Shown: one piece after another, positions 50,689 to 59,935 of the stretch
How the letters are laid out: every line of letters begins with the position of its first letter
Numbering within the stretch: the first letter of the stretch is position 1
NCBI RefSeq assembly: GCF_000425185.1
Contig: NZ_KE384327.1
Location: 17,985-81,984 of the forward strand
Length of the DNA stretch: 64,000 nt
DNA from: Pleomorphomonas koreensis DSM 23070
Lineage (GTDB): Bacteria > Pseudomonadota > Alphaproteobacteria > Rhizobiales > Pleomorphomonadaceae
Direction of reading: 5' to 3'
Made by a program: the position numbers and the translations under genes
Notes under the pieces: generated by a model
Databases searched by the model: none
Told to the model about the DNA's origin: nothing
What the model saw: only the letters and a program-made list of their open reading frames with translations

Positions 50689-52104
50689 ATGACCGACAGC
50701 CTCGCCCCTCCCACCGCCGCCAGCCGCTATTCGCCCGCCGTCGCCCTGACCATGGCGGCGATCGGCTTCATGCAGATCCTCGACAGCGCCATCATCAACA
50801 CCTCGCTGCCGACCATGGCGCGCGCCTTCGGCGTCGAGCCGATCGACCTGTCGCTGGCCGTCACCGCCTACGTGCTGGCGGCCGCCGCCGCCTCGCCGCT
50901 CGCCAACTGGCTGGCCGACCGCTGCGGCGCCCGCCATGTGCTGGTGGCGGCGCTCGTCGCCTTCACGCTGTCGTCGGTGTGGTGCGCGCTCTGCCAGACG
51001 CTGCCCGAGCTGATCGTCGCCCGCGTGGTGCAGGGGATCGGCGGCGCGCTGCTGCTGCCGGTCGGTACCGCCGTGGTGATGCGCCGGGCCGCCAGGGCGG
51101 ATTTCGTGCGCGCCACGGCGCTGATGGTCTGGCCGGCGCTGATGGCGCCGATCATCGGGCCGGTGCTCGGCGGCGTCATTACCGAGCATCTCGGCTGGCG
51201 CTGGAACTTCTGGCTCAACCTGCCGCTCGGCGTCTGCGGCGTGCTGGCCATCCTGCGCCTGGTGCCCAACGAACGCGGCGACGGCCTCAGGCGGCTCGAC
51301 GTCATCGGCTTCCTGCTCTGCGCCACCAGCCTGACGACGCTGCTCGCCGGTTTCCAGCGCTCGGCCGAGGCCGGCGGCGAGCGGATCGTGGCGCTGGCGA
51401 TGATCGGCATCGGCAGTCTGCTCGGCGTCGCCGCCGTCCGCCACCTCAGGCGCCATCCGGCGCCGCTCCTGTCGCTCGCGGCGCTCAGGCGGCCGAGCCT
51501 TGCCTATGCCTTCCATCCGGGCGGCCTCTACCGGGTGATCTTCTCGGCGGCGCCCTTTCTGCTGCCGCTGTGGTTCCAGCTCGGCTTCGGCCTGTCGCCG
51601 GCCGCCGCCGGCCTGTGGGTGCTGGTCTATTTCGTCGGCAACCTCGGCATCAAGGTGATCACCACGCCGCTGATGCGCCGCTTCGGCTTCCGCCGGGTGC
51701 TGGTCGGCGACGGCCTCATGGTGGTGCTGTCGATGGCGGCCTGCGCGGCGGTCGGCTCGCTCGACCACCCCGTCGTCGTGGTGCTGATCCTGCTGTTCGC
51801 CGGCTCCGTCCGCTCGGTGCAGCTGACCACGCTGACGACGCTGGCCTTCGCCGACGTGCCCGGCGCCGAGCGCGGCAACGCCTCCAACCTGATCGCCATG
51901 ATGCAGCAGGCCACCCAGGCGGCCGGCGTGGCGGTGGCCGCCTTCAGTCTCACGGTGCTGCAGGCGATGCGCGGCAGCGACCATATCGGCTTGCCCGAGT
52001 TGCGGGGCACCTTCTGGATCATGGCCGCCCTGGCGCTGATCGGCAGCATCGCGGCGCGGCGGGTGCCGGAGACCTTCGGAGCCGAGGTCAGCGGCGCTCG
52101 CTGA
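50689..52104 (+). CDS. MFS transporter, DHA2 (EmrB/QacA-like) family
   Basis: Proton-driven exporter of the inner membrane, 471 residues and about 13-14 hydrophobic segments, as in the 14-helix DHA2 group. The first helix pair carries [18 protein letters not shown], and the loop after helix 2 has [10 protein letters not shown]. Motif C-like GPVLGGVI and the [12 protein letters not shown] segment are characteristic. No clear ribosome-binding site precedes ATG 50689. Its 3' end overlaps queG by 17 bp. The substrate is unknown; drug or metabolite export is possible. Confidence 0.87.
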   Translation: MTDSLAPPTAASRYSPAVALTMAAIGFMQILDSAIINTSLPTMARAFGVEPIDLSLAVTAYVLAAAAASPLANWLADRCGARHVLVAALVAFTLSSVWCALCQTLPELIVARVVQGIGGALLLPVGTAVVMRRAARADFVRATALMVWPALMAPIIGPVLGGVITEHLGWRWNFWLNLPLGVCGVLAILRLVPNERGDGLRRLDVIGFLLCATSLTTLLAGFQRSAEAGGERIVALAMIGIGSLLGVAAVRHLRRHPAPLLSLAALRRPSLAYAFHPGGLYRVIFSAAPFLLPLWFQLGFGLSPAAAGLWVLVYFVGNLGIKVITTPLMRRFGFRRVLVGDGLMVVLSMAACAAVGSLDHPVVVVLILLFAGSVRSVQLTTLTTLAFADVPGAERGNASNLIAMMQQATQAAGVAVAAFSLTVLQAMRGSDHIGLPELRGTFWIMAALALIGSIAARRVPETFGAEVSGAR

Positions 52105-53110
52105 GACGGTGAAGCGCCCAGCGGGCGGCCTCGGCCACCACCGGGTCGGCGTCGTCGAGAAGCGGCGTCAGCGACGGCACGAGCGAGGGATCGCCGGAGT
52201 TGCCGATGGCGATGGCGACGTTGCGCACGAAGCGGTCGCGGCCGATGCGCTTGACGGGCGAGCCGGCGAACAGCGCCCGGAAGCCGGCATCGTCGAGCGC
52301 CGCGAGGTCGGCGAGCGACGGCGCCATCAGCTCGGGGCGCGGCTTCAGCTTCATCTCGGCCGCCTCGCGGGCGAACTTGTTCCAGGGACAGACGGCGAGA
52401 CAGTCGTCGCAGCCGTAGATGCGGTTGCCGAGCAGCGGCCGCAGGTCCTCGGGAATCGGGCCGGCGTGCTCGATGGTCAGGTAGGAGATGCAGCGGCGGG
52501 CGTCGATCTGGTAAGGCGCCGGCAGGGCGGCGGTCGGGCAGGCGTCGAGGCAGCGGCGGCAGGCGCCGCAGCGGTCGGCGGCCGGCCCGTCGGCCGGCAG
52601 CTCGGCGGCGGTGAGAATCACCCCCAGCAGCAGCCATGAGCCGAAGTCGCGCGACACCAGGTTGGTGTGCTTGCCCTGCCAGCCGAGGCCGGCGAGGCCG
52701 GCCAGCGGCTTCTCCATCAGCGGCGCCGTGTCGACGAACACCTTGACGTCGGCGCCGGTGTCGCGGGCAATCAGCCCGGCCACCTCCTTGAGGCGGCCCT
52801 TCATCACCTCGTGATAGTCGCGATGGCGGGCGTAGACGGAGATGTTGCCGACCGCGGGCGTGCCGAGGTTGGCCAGCGCGTCGCCCTCCGGCCCGTAGTT
52901 CATGCCGAGCACCACGGCCGACCGCGCCTCCGGCCACAGCACGCGCGGGTCGGCCCGCCGATGAATCGTCTCCTCCATCCAGGCCATGGAGGCGTGGCGG
53001 CCGAGGTCGACGAAGATGCGCAGGCGAAGGCCGGCGTCGGAGAGCCGATCGACCGGCGCCACGCCGATCGCCGAGAAGCCGAGGTCGCGGGCGCGGTCCC
53101 GCCAGCTCAC
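52088..53110 (-). CDS. queG: Epoxyqueuosine reductase QueG
   Basis: Cobalamin and iron-sulfur enzyme for the last step of queuosine formation in tRNA, 340 residues. Two ferredoxin-like cysteine motifs are present ([12 protein letters not shown] and [13 protein letters not shown]), plus the N-terminal [13 protein letters not shown] and GWQGKHTNL segments. A C-terminal HEAT-like repeat ends the protein. GTG 53110 has GGGAG seven bases upstream. It overlaps the MFS gene at the 3' end. The GST gene upstream on the same strand may be cotranscribed. Confidence 0.92.
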   Translation of the reverse strand: MSWRDRARDLGFSAIGVAPVDRLSDAGLRLRIFVDLGRHASMAWMEETIHRRADPRVLWPEARSAVVLGMNYGPEGDALANLGTPAVGNISVYARHRDYHEVMKGRLKEVAGLIARDTGADVKVFVDTAPLMEKPLAGLAGLGWQGKHTNLVSRDFGSWLLLGVILTAAELPADGPAADRCGACRRCLDACPTAALPAPYQIDARRCISYLTIEHAGPIPEDLRPLLGNRIYGCDDCLAVCPWNKFAREAAEMKLKPRPELMAPSLADLAALDDAGFRALFAGSPVKRIGRDRFVRNVAIAIGNSGDPSLVPSLTPLLDDADPVVAEAARWALHRLSERR

Positions 53111-53134
53111 GGCGTCGCTCCCGGCCGGCGCGAC

Positions 53135-53827
53135 TCAGAAGTCGAGATCGGTGTAGATCGGCGCCGCCGGCAGGCCGGCCAGACGGTCGGCGAGCAGCGT
53201 GCGGAAGGTCGGGCGCGACTTGATCCGGGCATACCAGTACTTGGCATTGAGATCCTCGTCCCAAGGGACGTCGCCGACATAGTCGACCACCGACAGTTCG
53301 GCGGCGGCGGCGAGGTCGGCGAAGGTCAGCTGCTCGCCGGACAGCCAGTTGCGCGAGCCGGCCAGCCAGCCGATGTAGTGCAGATGGTGCTTGATGTTGA
53401 CGCGGGCAACCCGCAGCACCTGGTTGTCGGGCGAGCCGCCGCCCAGCTCGCGCGGCAGCTCCAGCTTCATGATCTTCTCATGCAGGAAATACTGCACCGC
53501 CTCGTCGTGCGTCTTGCGCAGGAACCAGTCGACGAGGCGGCGCATCTCGGCGCGCGCCTCGGGGTGGTTGGGCATCAGGCGGCGGTCGCCGAGCGCGTAG
53601 CCGCGCGTTTCGTCGATGTATTCCATGATCGGGCCGGGGCCGACGACCGGCGGACCGTCGTTCTCGACCAGCACCGGCACGCTGCCGGCCGGATTGAGCG
53701 CCAGGAACTCGGGCCGGCGCTCCCAGCTCCTCTCGACGACGAGTTCCACCTTGGCGTCGTGTTCGGCCAGCATCAGCCGCACGAAGCGCGAGGTGGTGGA
53801 AAAGGGATGATGGTAAAGCTTGAGCAT
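53135..53827 (-). CDS. Glutathione S-transferase family protein
   Basis: Two-domain GST-fold protein, 230 residues. The N-terminal thioredoxin-like domain starts KLYHHPFSTTSRFVRLML and has the glutathione-binding GSVPVL cis-Pro loop near 47-52. The all-helical C-terminal domain includes LTFADLAAAAELSVVDY. ATG 53827 opens the conserved fold, but its ribosome-binding site is weak. Adjacent to queG on the same strand (24-bp gap), as in other Rhizobiales. Substrate unknown. Confidence 0.88.
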   Translation of the reverse strand: MLKLYHHPFSTTSRFVRLMLAEHDAKVELVVERSWERRPEFLALNPAGSVPVLVENDGPPVVGPGPIMEYIDETRGYALGDRRLMPNHPEARAEMRRLVDWFLRKTHDEAVQYFLHEKIMKLELPRELGGGSPDNQVLRVARVNIKHHLHYIGWLAGSRNWLSGEQLTFADLAAAAELSVVDYVGDVPWDEDLNAKYWYARIKSRPTFRTLLADRLAGLPAAPIYTDLDF

Positions 53828-54033
53828 CGTGAACCCGGATCGCCGGCCGCGCCGGCGCCTAGACTGAAAAGCGGCGTCAGGCCGCCGGAGCGGCCGCCGC
53901 CGTCCCGGACCCTGCCGGGCCGGCACGGTGGCGGAGCCTCGGCGCTGGCCTATAGAACCGTCGCCATGTATGAACAACCGGTTACCGAATCCTTGCTTTC
54001 ACCCCACCCATTTTTCATCGAAAGCCCTGCCAC

Positions 54034-54843
54034 ATGGATCCGATCGGACTCGTTCAAGCGCTTCTCCTTGGCGTCATCGAGGGTATCACCGAGTTTCTGC
54101 CGATTTCCAGCACCGGCCACCTGATCATCGCCGAGCAATGGCTGGGCGCCCGCTCCGACATGTTCAACATCGTCATCCAGGCCGGCGCCATCCTGGCGGT
54201 GACGCTGATCTATTGGCGGCGGCTCCTCGGCTTCGTGACGAACTGGCGCGATCACGAGACGAGGCTCTACCTCGGCAAGCTGATCGTCGCCTTCCTGGTG
54301 ACGTCCGTGCTCGGCCTGATCGCCAAGAAGCTCGGCTTCAAGCTGCCGGAAACGGTGGTGCCGATCGCCTGGGCGCTGGTGATCGGCGGCTTCTGGATGA
54401 TCCTCGCCGAGCACTACGCCGCCAAGCGGCCGGAGAGCCGCCATATCAGCTGGACGGTGGCGGTGGTCGTCGGCATCGCGCAGGTGGTGGCCGGCGTCTT
54501 TCCCGGCACCTCGCGCTCGGCCGCGACCATCTTCTCGGCCATGCTGCTCGGCACCGGCAACCGGGCGGCGGCCACCGAATTCGCCTTCCTGGTCGGCATC
54601 CCCACCATGTACGCGGCGAGCGCCTTCGAGCTGGTCGCCACGCTGAAGGATGGCGCCGCCACGGCCGGCGAGGACTGGGCGGCGCTCATCGTCGCCTTCG
54701 TCGTGTCGGCGATCACCGCCTTCGTGTCGGTGAAGTGGCTGCTCGGCTACATCCAGACCAACCGTTTCACCGTGTTCGCCGTCTACCGCGTGCTGTTCGG
54801 CGCGCTGCTGTTCGCGGCGGTTCTGACCGGCTGGGTGAACTGA
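54034..54843 (+). CDS. uppP: Undecaprenyl-diphosphatase (BacA family)
   Basis: Integral membrane phosphatase that recycles the undecaprenyl carrier of cell-wall synthesis, 269 residues. Conserved motifs are EGITEFLPISSTGH (E17, H29 region) and PGTSRSAATIF. About eight hydrophobic segments follow the family topology. The gene ends exactly where the convergent NDUFA9-like gene ends, with no base between the two stops. Confers bacitracin tolerance in other species. Confidence 0.93.
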   Translation: MDPIGLVQALLLGVIEGITEFLPISSTGHLIIAEQWLGARSDMFNIVIQAGAILAVTLIYWRRLLGFVTNWRDHETRLYLGKLIVAFLVTSVLGLIAKKLGFKLPETVVPIAWALVIGGFWMILAEHYAAKRPESRHISWTVAVVVGIAQVVAGVFPGTSRSAATIFSAMLLGTGNRAAATEFAFLVGIPTMYAASAFELVATLKDGAATAGEDWAALIVAFVVSAITAFVSVKWLLGYIQTNRFTVFAVYRVLFGALLFAAVLTGWVN

Positions 54844-55812
54844 TCAGACCGGCGCCTTGTCGCGGTCGTACTGGCCGTGCGGACGGAAGCGGACGGCATA
54901 GTCAGGGAGCATGGCGGCGAGGGCGGTCGGGCGGATGCCGAAGGCCGCCAGCGTGCGTCCCTCGTCGACGGCCGCCGCCGACACCACGTTGGCCGACTTC
55001 AGGAGTTCCACCTGATCCGCCGTCAGCGGCACGCCGGGCAGGCGGGCGACAAGCGCCGCGAGGCCAAAAGGCAGCGTCAGGAAGCGCCGGCGGCGCTCGG
55101 AGGCGTCGAGCAGGCATTCGAGGGCGGCGCGGAAGGTCAGCACCTCGGGGCCGCCCAGTTCGTAGACGCGGCCGCCGGTCACCGCACCGTCGACGGCGGC
55201 GGCGACCGCCGCGGCGACGTCGCCGACGAACACCGGCTGCAACGGCGTGCGGCCGCCGCCGATCAGCGGCAGCACCGGGCTCAGCATGGCGATCTCGCCG
55301 AACAGGTTGAGGAAGCGGTCCTCGGGGCCGAACACCACCGACGGCCTCAGCACCACCGCGTCGGGCATGGTCTCGAACACCGCCGCCTCGCCGGCCGCCT
55401 TGGTGCGGGCATAGAGTGAGGCCGAGGCGGGATCGGCGCCGATGGCCGAGACGTGAACGAGGCGGCTGATCCCGGCGGCGGCCGTCGCCTCGGCGACGGC
55501 GCGGGCGCCGAAGGCCTGCACGGCGGCGTAGGTCTGGCGACCGGAGGCGGCGAGGATGCCGACCAGGTTGACCACGGCGTCGGCGCCGGCCACCGCCCGG
55601 TCGACCGAGGCGCGGTAGCGCAGGTTGGCCTGCATCGGCATGATCTGGCCGACGCCGCCGAGCGGCTGCAGATGGGCGGCGAGGTCGGGCCGGCGGCAGG
55701 CGGCGCGGATGCGCCAGCCGCGCTGCGCCAGGGCGCGCACGACGTGGCGGCCGAGGAAGCCGGAGGCGCCGAACACGGTGACGATCGGCTGTTCTTCTCG
55801 AACGAGGGTCAT
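54844..55812 (-). CDS. Complex I NDUFA9-like NAD(P)-binding epimerase-family protein
   Basis: Short-chain dehydrogenase-like protein related to the NDUFA9 subunit of complex I, 322 residues. The nucleotide-binding motif VFGASGFLGRHVVRAL begins near residue 13. VHVSAIGAD and YARTKAAGEA replace the classical YxxxK region, and VLRPSVVFGPEDRFLN follows. ATG 55812 has GGAG six bases upstream; upstream codons lack homology. In alphaproteobacteria it is a free-standing protein next to uppP. Function is not established; assembly or lipid-linked roles have been proposed. Confidence 0.85.
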   Translation of the reverse strand: MTLVREEQPIVTVFGASGFLGRHVVRALAQRGWRIRAACRRPDLAAHLQPLGGVGQIMPMQANLRYRASVDRAVAGADAVVNLVGILAASGRQTYAAVQAFGARAVAEATAAAGISRLVHVSAIGADPASASLYARTKAAGEAAVFETMPDAVVLRPSVVFGPEDRFLNLFGEIAMLSPVLPLIGGGRTPLQPVFVGDVAAAVAAAVDGAVTGGRVYELGGPEVLTFRAALECLLDASERRRRFLTLPFGLAALVARLPGVPLTADQVELLKSANVVSAAAVDEGRTLAAFGIRPTALAAMLPDYAVRFRPHGQYDRDKAPV

Positions 55813-55966
55813 GACGGTCTCCCCAAGCATGGGCTGCGGCGGCCAGCCTGCCATCAACGGGCCGGCAAAAGCGAATTATTACGGCAGGATGCGGCATTCT
55901 GTACAGACCGGACAGCGTAGCATTCCGTAAGCGGGAGCAATTTGCCGGCGCGACCCGAAATGGCGG

Positions 55967-55995
55967 TTGACAACGCCGCGCCGACCCCGTATTCA
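55967..55995 (+). promoter_or_regulatory. Promoter of tRNA-Leu
   Basis: TTGACA (55967-55972) and TATTCA (55990-55995) with a 17-bp spacer, giving a start near 56002, 17 bp before the mature tRNA. A perfect -35 is as expected for a strong stable-RNA promoter. Confidence 0.75.
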
Positions 55996-56018
55996 CGCCG
56001 CCAGCCGACGACCCCTGT

Positions 56019-56103
56019 GCCCAGGTGGCGGAATTGGTAGACGCGCACGGTTCAGGTCCGTGTGCCGCGAGGCGTGAAGGTTCGAGTCCTTTCCTGGGCA
56101 CCA
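56019..56103 (+). tRNA. tRNA-Leu (CAG)
   Basis: An 85-nt class II tRNA with encoded CCA. The acceptor arms GCCCAGG and CCTGGGC pair at both ends. The D-arm region has GGCGGAATTGGTAGACGC. The anticodon stem CACGG/CCGTG holds the loop TTCAGGT, so the anticodon is CAG, reading CTG, the main Leu codon here. A long variable arm (TGCCGCGAGGCGT region) and the T loop GTTCGAGTCC confirm leucine type. Confidence 0.97.
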
Positions 56104-56157
56104 TCGTCCGATCCGAGTGATCGGTACGAAAGGTCTCTACTATCGAAGGCGATGATC

Positions 56158-56182
56158 AACCTGCCCTTCCGGCAGGTTTTTT
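56158..56182 (+). terminator. Rho-independent terminator after tRNA-Leu
   Basis: Arms AACCTGCC and GGCAGGTT (CCTGCC 56160-56165 with GGCAGG 56171-56176, loop of 5) are followed by six T residues. It ends the tRNA transcript 55 bp after the CCA. Confidence 0.92.
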
Positions 56183-56253
56183 CATGTCCGCGCCATGCCC
56201 CCTGCCGGGCGCGGGGCAGCCCTGCGGCAGATCGTTTTAGAACCCTTCCAGTC

Positions 56254-56282
56254 TTGTCCGGCGGCGCAACGGCGCCTATCGA
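56254..56282 (+). promoter_or_regulatory. Candidate promoter of the flavodiiron gene
   Basis: TTGTCC (56254-56259) and TATCGA (56277-56282), spacing 17, would start transcription near 56289, leaving a leader of about 78 nt. No FNR-type box was found in this gap. Confidence 0.35.
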
Positions 56283-56366
56283 GGCGTGTGCAACCGACGA
56301 CACGCGCCGGCGCGCCGCGGCATGGGGCCGCGACGAAACGCCCTGTCCTTCCGGGAAAGAAACACG

Positions 56367-57554
56367 ATGATTGCCCAGCGCCTCACCGACGACATCCACC
56401 TGTTCCGCGCCATCGACTGGGACCGCAAGCTGTTCGACGAACTGGTGCCGCTGCCCGAGGGAACGACCTACAACGCCTATCTCGTCCGGGGCCGCGACAA
56501 GACGGCGCTGATCGACACCGTCTACCCGCCGAAGGTCGAGGAACTGATCGCCGCGCTCAAGGCGGCGGGCGTCGAGCGGCTCGACTACATCGTCGCCAAC
56601 CATGCCGAGCAGGACCATACCGGCGCCATCCCGGCGCTCCTCGCCCTCCACCCCGAGGCGAAGGTGGTGACCAACGCCAAGTGCAAGCGCTTCATCCTCG
56701 ACACGCTGCCGGTGGATCGCGACGCCTTCATCACCGTGCGCGACGGCGGCAGCCTCGATCTCGGCGGCAAGACGCTGACCTTCCACCTGACGCCCTGGGT
56801 GCATTGGCCGGACACCATGGTGACCTTCGCCGTCGAGGACCGGATCGCCTTCACCTGCGACTTCCTGGGCGCCCATCTCGCCACCACCGAGCTTTACGCC
56901 CGCGACGAGGCGCAGGTGGCGATCTCGGCCAAGCGCTACTATGCCGAGATCATGATGCCCTATCGCGGCTTCTCGGCCGATGCGCTCGCCAAGGTCGAGG
57001 CGCTCGATCCGGTGCTGGTGGCGCCGAGCCACGGCCCGGTGCACGACCGGCCGGCCTTCGTCTTCGACCTCTACCGCGGCTGGACGGCGGACGAGGTGAA
57101 ACCCCTCGTCGTCATCCCCTACGTGTCGATGTACGAGAGCACGGCCAAGATGGTCGCCTATCTCACCGACCGCCTCGCCGAGCGCGGCGTCGCGGCGCAG
57201 CCGGTCAGCGTCGTCGATCTCGACAGCGGCGCGCTGGCGATGAGCATCGTCGATGCCTCGGGAATCGTCTTCGCCTCGCCGACCGTGCTCGGCGGCCCGC
57301 ACCCCAGCCTGGCGGCGGCGGCGATCCTGATCAACGCGCTCGCCCCCAAGACGCGGCAGGTGGCGGTGATCGGCTCGTTCGGCTGGGAGGGCAGCCTGCC
57401 GGAGCAGGTGATCGGCCTGTTGCCGCGCCTCGAAGCCGAGGTGCTGGAGCCGGTGATGGCCAAGGGCCTGGCGCGCGAGGAGACGCTTGCCGAGATCGCC
57501 CGCCTCGCCGACCAACTTGCCGGCCTCAACACCGCCGAGGCGGCGGCGGCCTGA
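56367..57554 (+). CDS. Flavodiiron protein (FprA/ROO-type NO or O2 reductase)
   Basis: Reduces O2 to water or NO to N2O with electrons from rubredoxin, NADH-linked reductases or other donors. It is 395 residues. The N-terminal metallo-beta-lactamase domain has the diiron motif NHAEQDH (H79, E81, D83, H84), a later His in HWPDTM, Asp in TCDFLGAH and His in SHGPV. The C-terminal flavodoxin domain (from about 245) has PYVSMYESTAKM for FMN. ATG 56367 starts the conserved part; an upstream frame from 56286 has no homology. No rubredoxin gene is adjacent. It may protect oxygen-sensitive enzymes such as the PFOR in this window. Confidence 0.88.
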   Translation: MIAQRLTDDIHLFRAIDWDRKLFDELVPLPEGTTYNAYLVRGRDKTALIDTVYPPKVEELIAALKAAGVERLDYIVANHAEQDHTGAIPALLALHPEAKVVTNAKCKRFILDTLPVDRDAFITVRDGGSLDLGGKTLTFHLTPWVHWPDTMVTFAVEDRIAFTCDFLGAHLATTELYARDEAQVAISAKRYYAEIMMPYRGFSADALAKVEALDPVLVAPSHGPVHDRPAFVFDLYRGWTADEVKPLVVIPYVSMYESTAKMVAYLTDRLAERGVAAQPVSVVDLDSGALAMSIVDASGIVFASPTVLGGPHPSLAAAAILINALAPKTRQVAVIGSFGWEGSLPEQVIGLLPRLEAEVLEPVMAKGLAREETLAEIARLADQLAGLNTAEAAAA

Positions 57555-57659
57555 GGCTGCGAGGCCGGAAGGCGGCACAATTTCCTTGCGCTCCGCCGTC
57601 CGGCGCCCGCATATACGGCGGATCGCTTTCCGGAGCCGGCGCCGCCGGCCGTCTTCTCG

Positions 57660-57704
57660 GGCATCCGCCCATTCGAAAAGTCGGCAACTTTTCGGGCGGA
57701 TGCC
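57660..57704 (+). repeat. Long hairpin in the leader of rnd
   Basis: An 11-bp stem (57660-57670 with 57694-57704) continues after a 4-base left-side bulge into a 7-bp stem (57675-57681 with 57687-57693) with a 5-base loop. All 18 pairs are perfect. It ends 19 bp before the rnd start codon and has no T run. The inner GAAAAGT-ACTTTTC part resembles palindromic repeats dispersed in Rhizobiales genomes. It could regulate rnd translation or be a mobile palindrome copy. Confidence 0.7.
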
Positions 57705-57723
57705 TCAGCCACAGAGTTCCGCC

Positions 57724-58338
57724 ATGACCATCCGCCTCCACACCGGCGACCTGCCCGACCTTGACGCCTACGGCGACGTCGTCGCCATCGACACCGAGAC
57801 CCTCGGCCTCCACCCGCACCGCGACCGCCTCTGCGTCGTGCAGCTGTCGCCGGGCGACGGCTCGGCCGATGTGGTGCAGATCGCCAAGGGCCAGACCGCG
57901 GCGCCCAACCTCGTCCGCCTGCTCACCGATCAGAGGCGCATCAAGGTGTTCCACTTCGCCCGCTTCGACATCGCCGTGCTGAAGCAGACCTTCGGCATCA
58001 CGGTGGGACCGGTCTTCTGCACCAAGATCGCCTCGCGGCTCGTCCGCACCTACACCGACCGGCACGGCCTGAAGGACGTCACCAAGGAACTCCTGGGCAT
58101 CGACATCTCCAAGGCGCAGCAGTCGTCGGACTGGGGCGCCGCGACGCTCACCCCGGCCCAGCTCGACTATGCCGCCTCGGACGTGCTCAACCTCCATGCC
58201 CTCAGGACGCGGCTCATCGCCATGCTGGAGCGCGAGGGGCGGATGGAGATGGCCGAGGCGTGCTTCCGCTTCCTGCCGACCCGCGCCGACCTCGACCTCG
58301 CCGGCTGGGCCGAGGAAGACATCTTCGCCCACAGCTGA
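57724..58338 (+). CDS. rnd: Ribonuclease D, short form (3'-5' exonuclease domain only)
   Basis: DEDD-family 3'-5' exoribonuclease, 204 residues. D23 and E25 (AIDTETLG), D82 (HFARFDIAVL), Y149 and D153 (LDYAASDVLNL) make the DEDDy active site. The HRDC domains of full RNase D (about 370 residues) are absent, as in many alphaproteobacterial short forms. No good Shine-Dalgarno sequence precedes ATG 57724, and a long hairpin lies directly upstream, so translation may depend on RNA structure. Confidence 0.88.
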   Translation: MTIRLHTGDLPDLDAYGDVVAIDTETLGLHPHRDRLCVVQLSPGDGSADVVQIAKGQTAAPNLVRLLTDQRRIKVFHFARFDIAVLKQTFGITVGPVFCTKIASRLVRTYTDRHGLKDVTKELLGIDISKAQQSSDWGAATLTPAQLDYAASDVLNLHALRTRLIAMLEREGRMEMAEACFRFLPTRADLDLAGWAEEDIFAHS

Positions 58339-58366
58339 CACCGGTCCGGACCATCGCCTGGAACCG

Positions 58367-58384
58367 CCCGCCAGGCGGGTGTTT
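58367..58384 (+). terminator. Weak terminator-like hairpin after rnd
   Basis: CCCGCC and GGCGGG (58367-58372, 58374-58379) form a short GC palindrome followed by TGTTT. The loop is tight, so it may be a weak terminator between rnd and lptC. Confidence 0.35.
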
Positions 58385-58392
58385 CCGGCGAG

Positions 58393-58416
58393 GCCCCGAA
58401 AGGCGCAAAGCGGAGC
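58393..58416 (+). repeat. 24-bp repeat, copy 1
   Basis: This non-coding 24-mer occurs again in inverted orientation at 63878-63901, 23 of 24 bases identical. Both copies flank the lptC-ptsN block. No function is known; it may be part of a dispersed repeat family. Confidence 0.6.
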
Positions 58417-58551
58417 ATGAAGGCGCTGCCGGGCGATGGCCTGAATGTGATCGCCTGCCACTCGCAGCGCGGCAAGCGTTGGTTTATCTTCTCGGGTTAT
58501 ACATGATGCACGGCGCGGGATTACGACCCCGCCCGCCGGCAGGATGGCAGG

Positions 58552-59277
58552 ATGACAGGCATCGCAGCGAACGGCGCTTTCGACGGCGGCCGCCCGGCAG
58601 CGTCCGGCGGCGACGTACGCACGCGCCTGTTCGAGGCGGCGGCGAGAGAAAGCCGGCGGGTTCACCGGCTGCGCCTGATGCTGCCCGCCCTCGGCGCGCT
58701 GTTGTGCCTCGTGGTGGTCGGCGCCACCATCGTTAGCCGCATCACCATCAGCCTTGGCATCGGCGATCTCAGGATCACCAGCGAAGGCCTCGCCATGGAC
58801 GCGCCGCATCTCTCCGGCAGCGACGGCAAGGGCCGCACCTATGCCGTCAGCGCCGAGAGCGCCATCCAGGATCTCTCAGACACCAGGGTGATTCGTCTGA
58901 AGGGCATCGAGGCCAGCGTCACCCAGGCCGACGGCAGTCAGGCCCGGCTCACCGCCGACGGCGGCGTCTACAATGCTGCCGCCCAGACGCTGGTGCTCAA
59001 GGACAACATCCGTCTGGCCAATTCCGACGGCTCGGGCGGCGCGCTGAACCGCGCCGAGATCGACCTCGCCACCGGCTCGCTCTCCTCCGACAGCCCTGTC
59101 GCCTTTTCTTCCCGCCTCGGCGAGATCAACGCCGAGAAGATGGGCGTCGCCAAGAAATCGGGAACGGTCACCTTCTCCGGCGGCGTCCGCATGACCGTCG
59201 ATCCCACGGTCCGGCCCGGCGACGCGAAGGAAACTCCTTCCAACCAGCCGGAGAAGGTCCCGGAGTCCAATCCTTGA
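58552..59277 (+). CDS. lptC: LPS export protein LptC
   Basis: Bitopic inner-membrane protein that passes lipopolysaccharide from LptBFG to LptA, 241 residues. A cytoplasmic stretch of about 43 residues precedes one membrane helix (about 44-62), and a periplasmic beta-jellyroll domain follows (VIRLKGIEASVTQADGS). The N-terminal extension is longer than in E. coli LptC, which is usual in Rhizobiales. lptA and lptB follow on the same strand. Confidence 0.85.
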   Translation: MTGIAANGAFDGGRPAASGGDVRTRLFEAAARESRRVHRLRLMLPALGALLCLVVVGATIVSRITISLGIGDLRITSEGLAMDAPHLSGSDGKGRTYAVSAESAIQDLSDTRVIRLKGIEASVTQADGSQARLTADGGVYNAAAQTLVLKDNIRLANSDGSGGALNRAEIDLATGSLSSDSPVAFSSRLGEINAEKMGVAKKSGTVTFSGGVRMTVDPTVRPGDAKETPSNQPEKVPESNP

Positions 59278-59348
59278 GCATGGTCCGGTCCGCTTGATGC
59301 GGGCAGGACGCGCTCCAGCCGCCTCGCCGAGGCAGAAGGCAAACGAAG

Positions 59349-59909
59349 ATGACGGTCCGCATGCCTTGCTTCCCAATCCTCCGCTGCGCCGCCGCGGCCG
59401 GCCTCGTCCTCGCCTTCGCCCTGGCGCCAGCCGTGGCCGCCGAGCAGACGGCCAAGCTGCCGCCCTCCGCCTACCAGGGCCTCGGCATGTCCTCCGACCA
59501 GCCGATCCAGTTCGAATCCGAGCAGCTCGAGGTGCACGACCAGGACAAGACGGCGGTGTTCACCGGCCACGTCATCGTCCGCCAGGGGACGACCGTGCTG
59601 AAGACCGACCGTCTCATCGTGTTCTACGCCGGCTCGCCGACCGGCGAGGGGCCGCAGCAGGTGAGCCGCCTCGAAGCGACCGGCAGCGTGCTGGTCACCT
59701 CGCCCAACCAGACGGCGAGCGGCGACGCCGCCACCTTCGACACCGCCGCCAACACCATCGTGCTGACCGGTAATGTCGTGCTCACCCAGGGCGACAACGT
59801 CATCCGCGGTGCCAAGCTCCAGATCGACATCAACACCAGCCAGGCCAAGATGCTGGGCGGCCGGGTGCAGATGCTGATCGCGCCGAAGTCGCTCGGCACC
59901 AAGGGCTGA
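59349..59909 (+). CDS. lptA: LPS export periplasmic protein LptA
   Basis: Periplasmic bridge protein for lipopolysaccharide, 186 residues. A signal peptide covers about the first 30 residues, ending near APAVAAEQ. The OstA-like beta strands are visible: IQFESEQLEVHDQDKTAVFTGHV, then GDAATFDTAANTIVLTGNVVLTQGDNVIRG. The 71-bp gap from lptC lacks a terminator, so the genes are probably cotranscribed. Confidence 0.9.
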   Translation: MTVRMPCFPILRCAAAAGLVLAFALAPAVAAEQTAKLPPSAYQGLGMSSDQPIQFESEQLEVHDQDKTAVFTGHVIVRQGTTVLKTDRLIVFYAGSPTGEGPQQVSRLEATGSVLVTSPNQTASGDAATFDTAANTIVLTGNVVLTQGDNVIRGAKLQIDINTSQAKMLGGRVQMLIAPKSLGTKG

Positions 59910-59935
59910 CGCCCCTTTCTCCGGATACCAGACCC

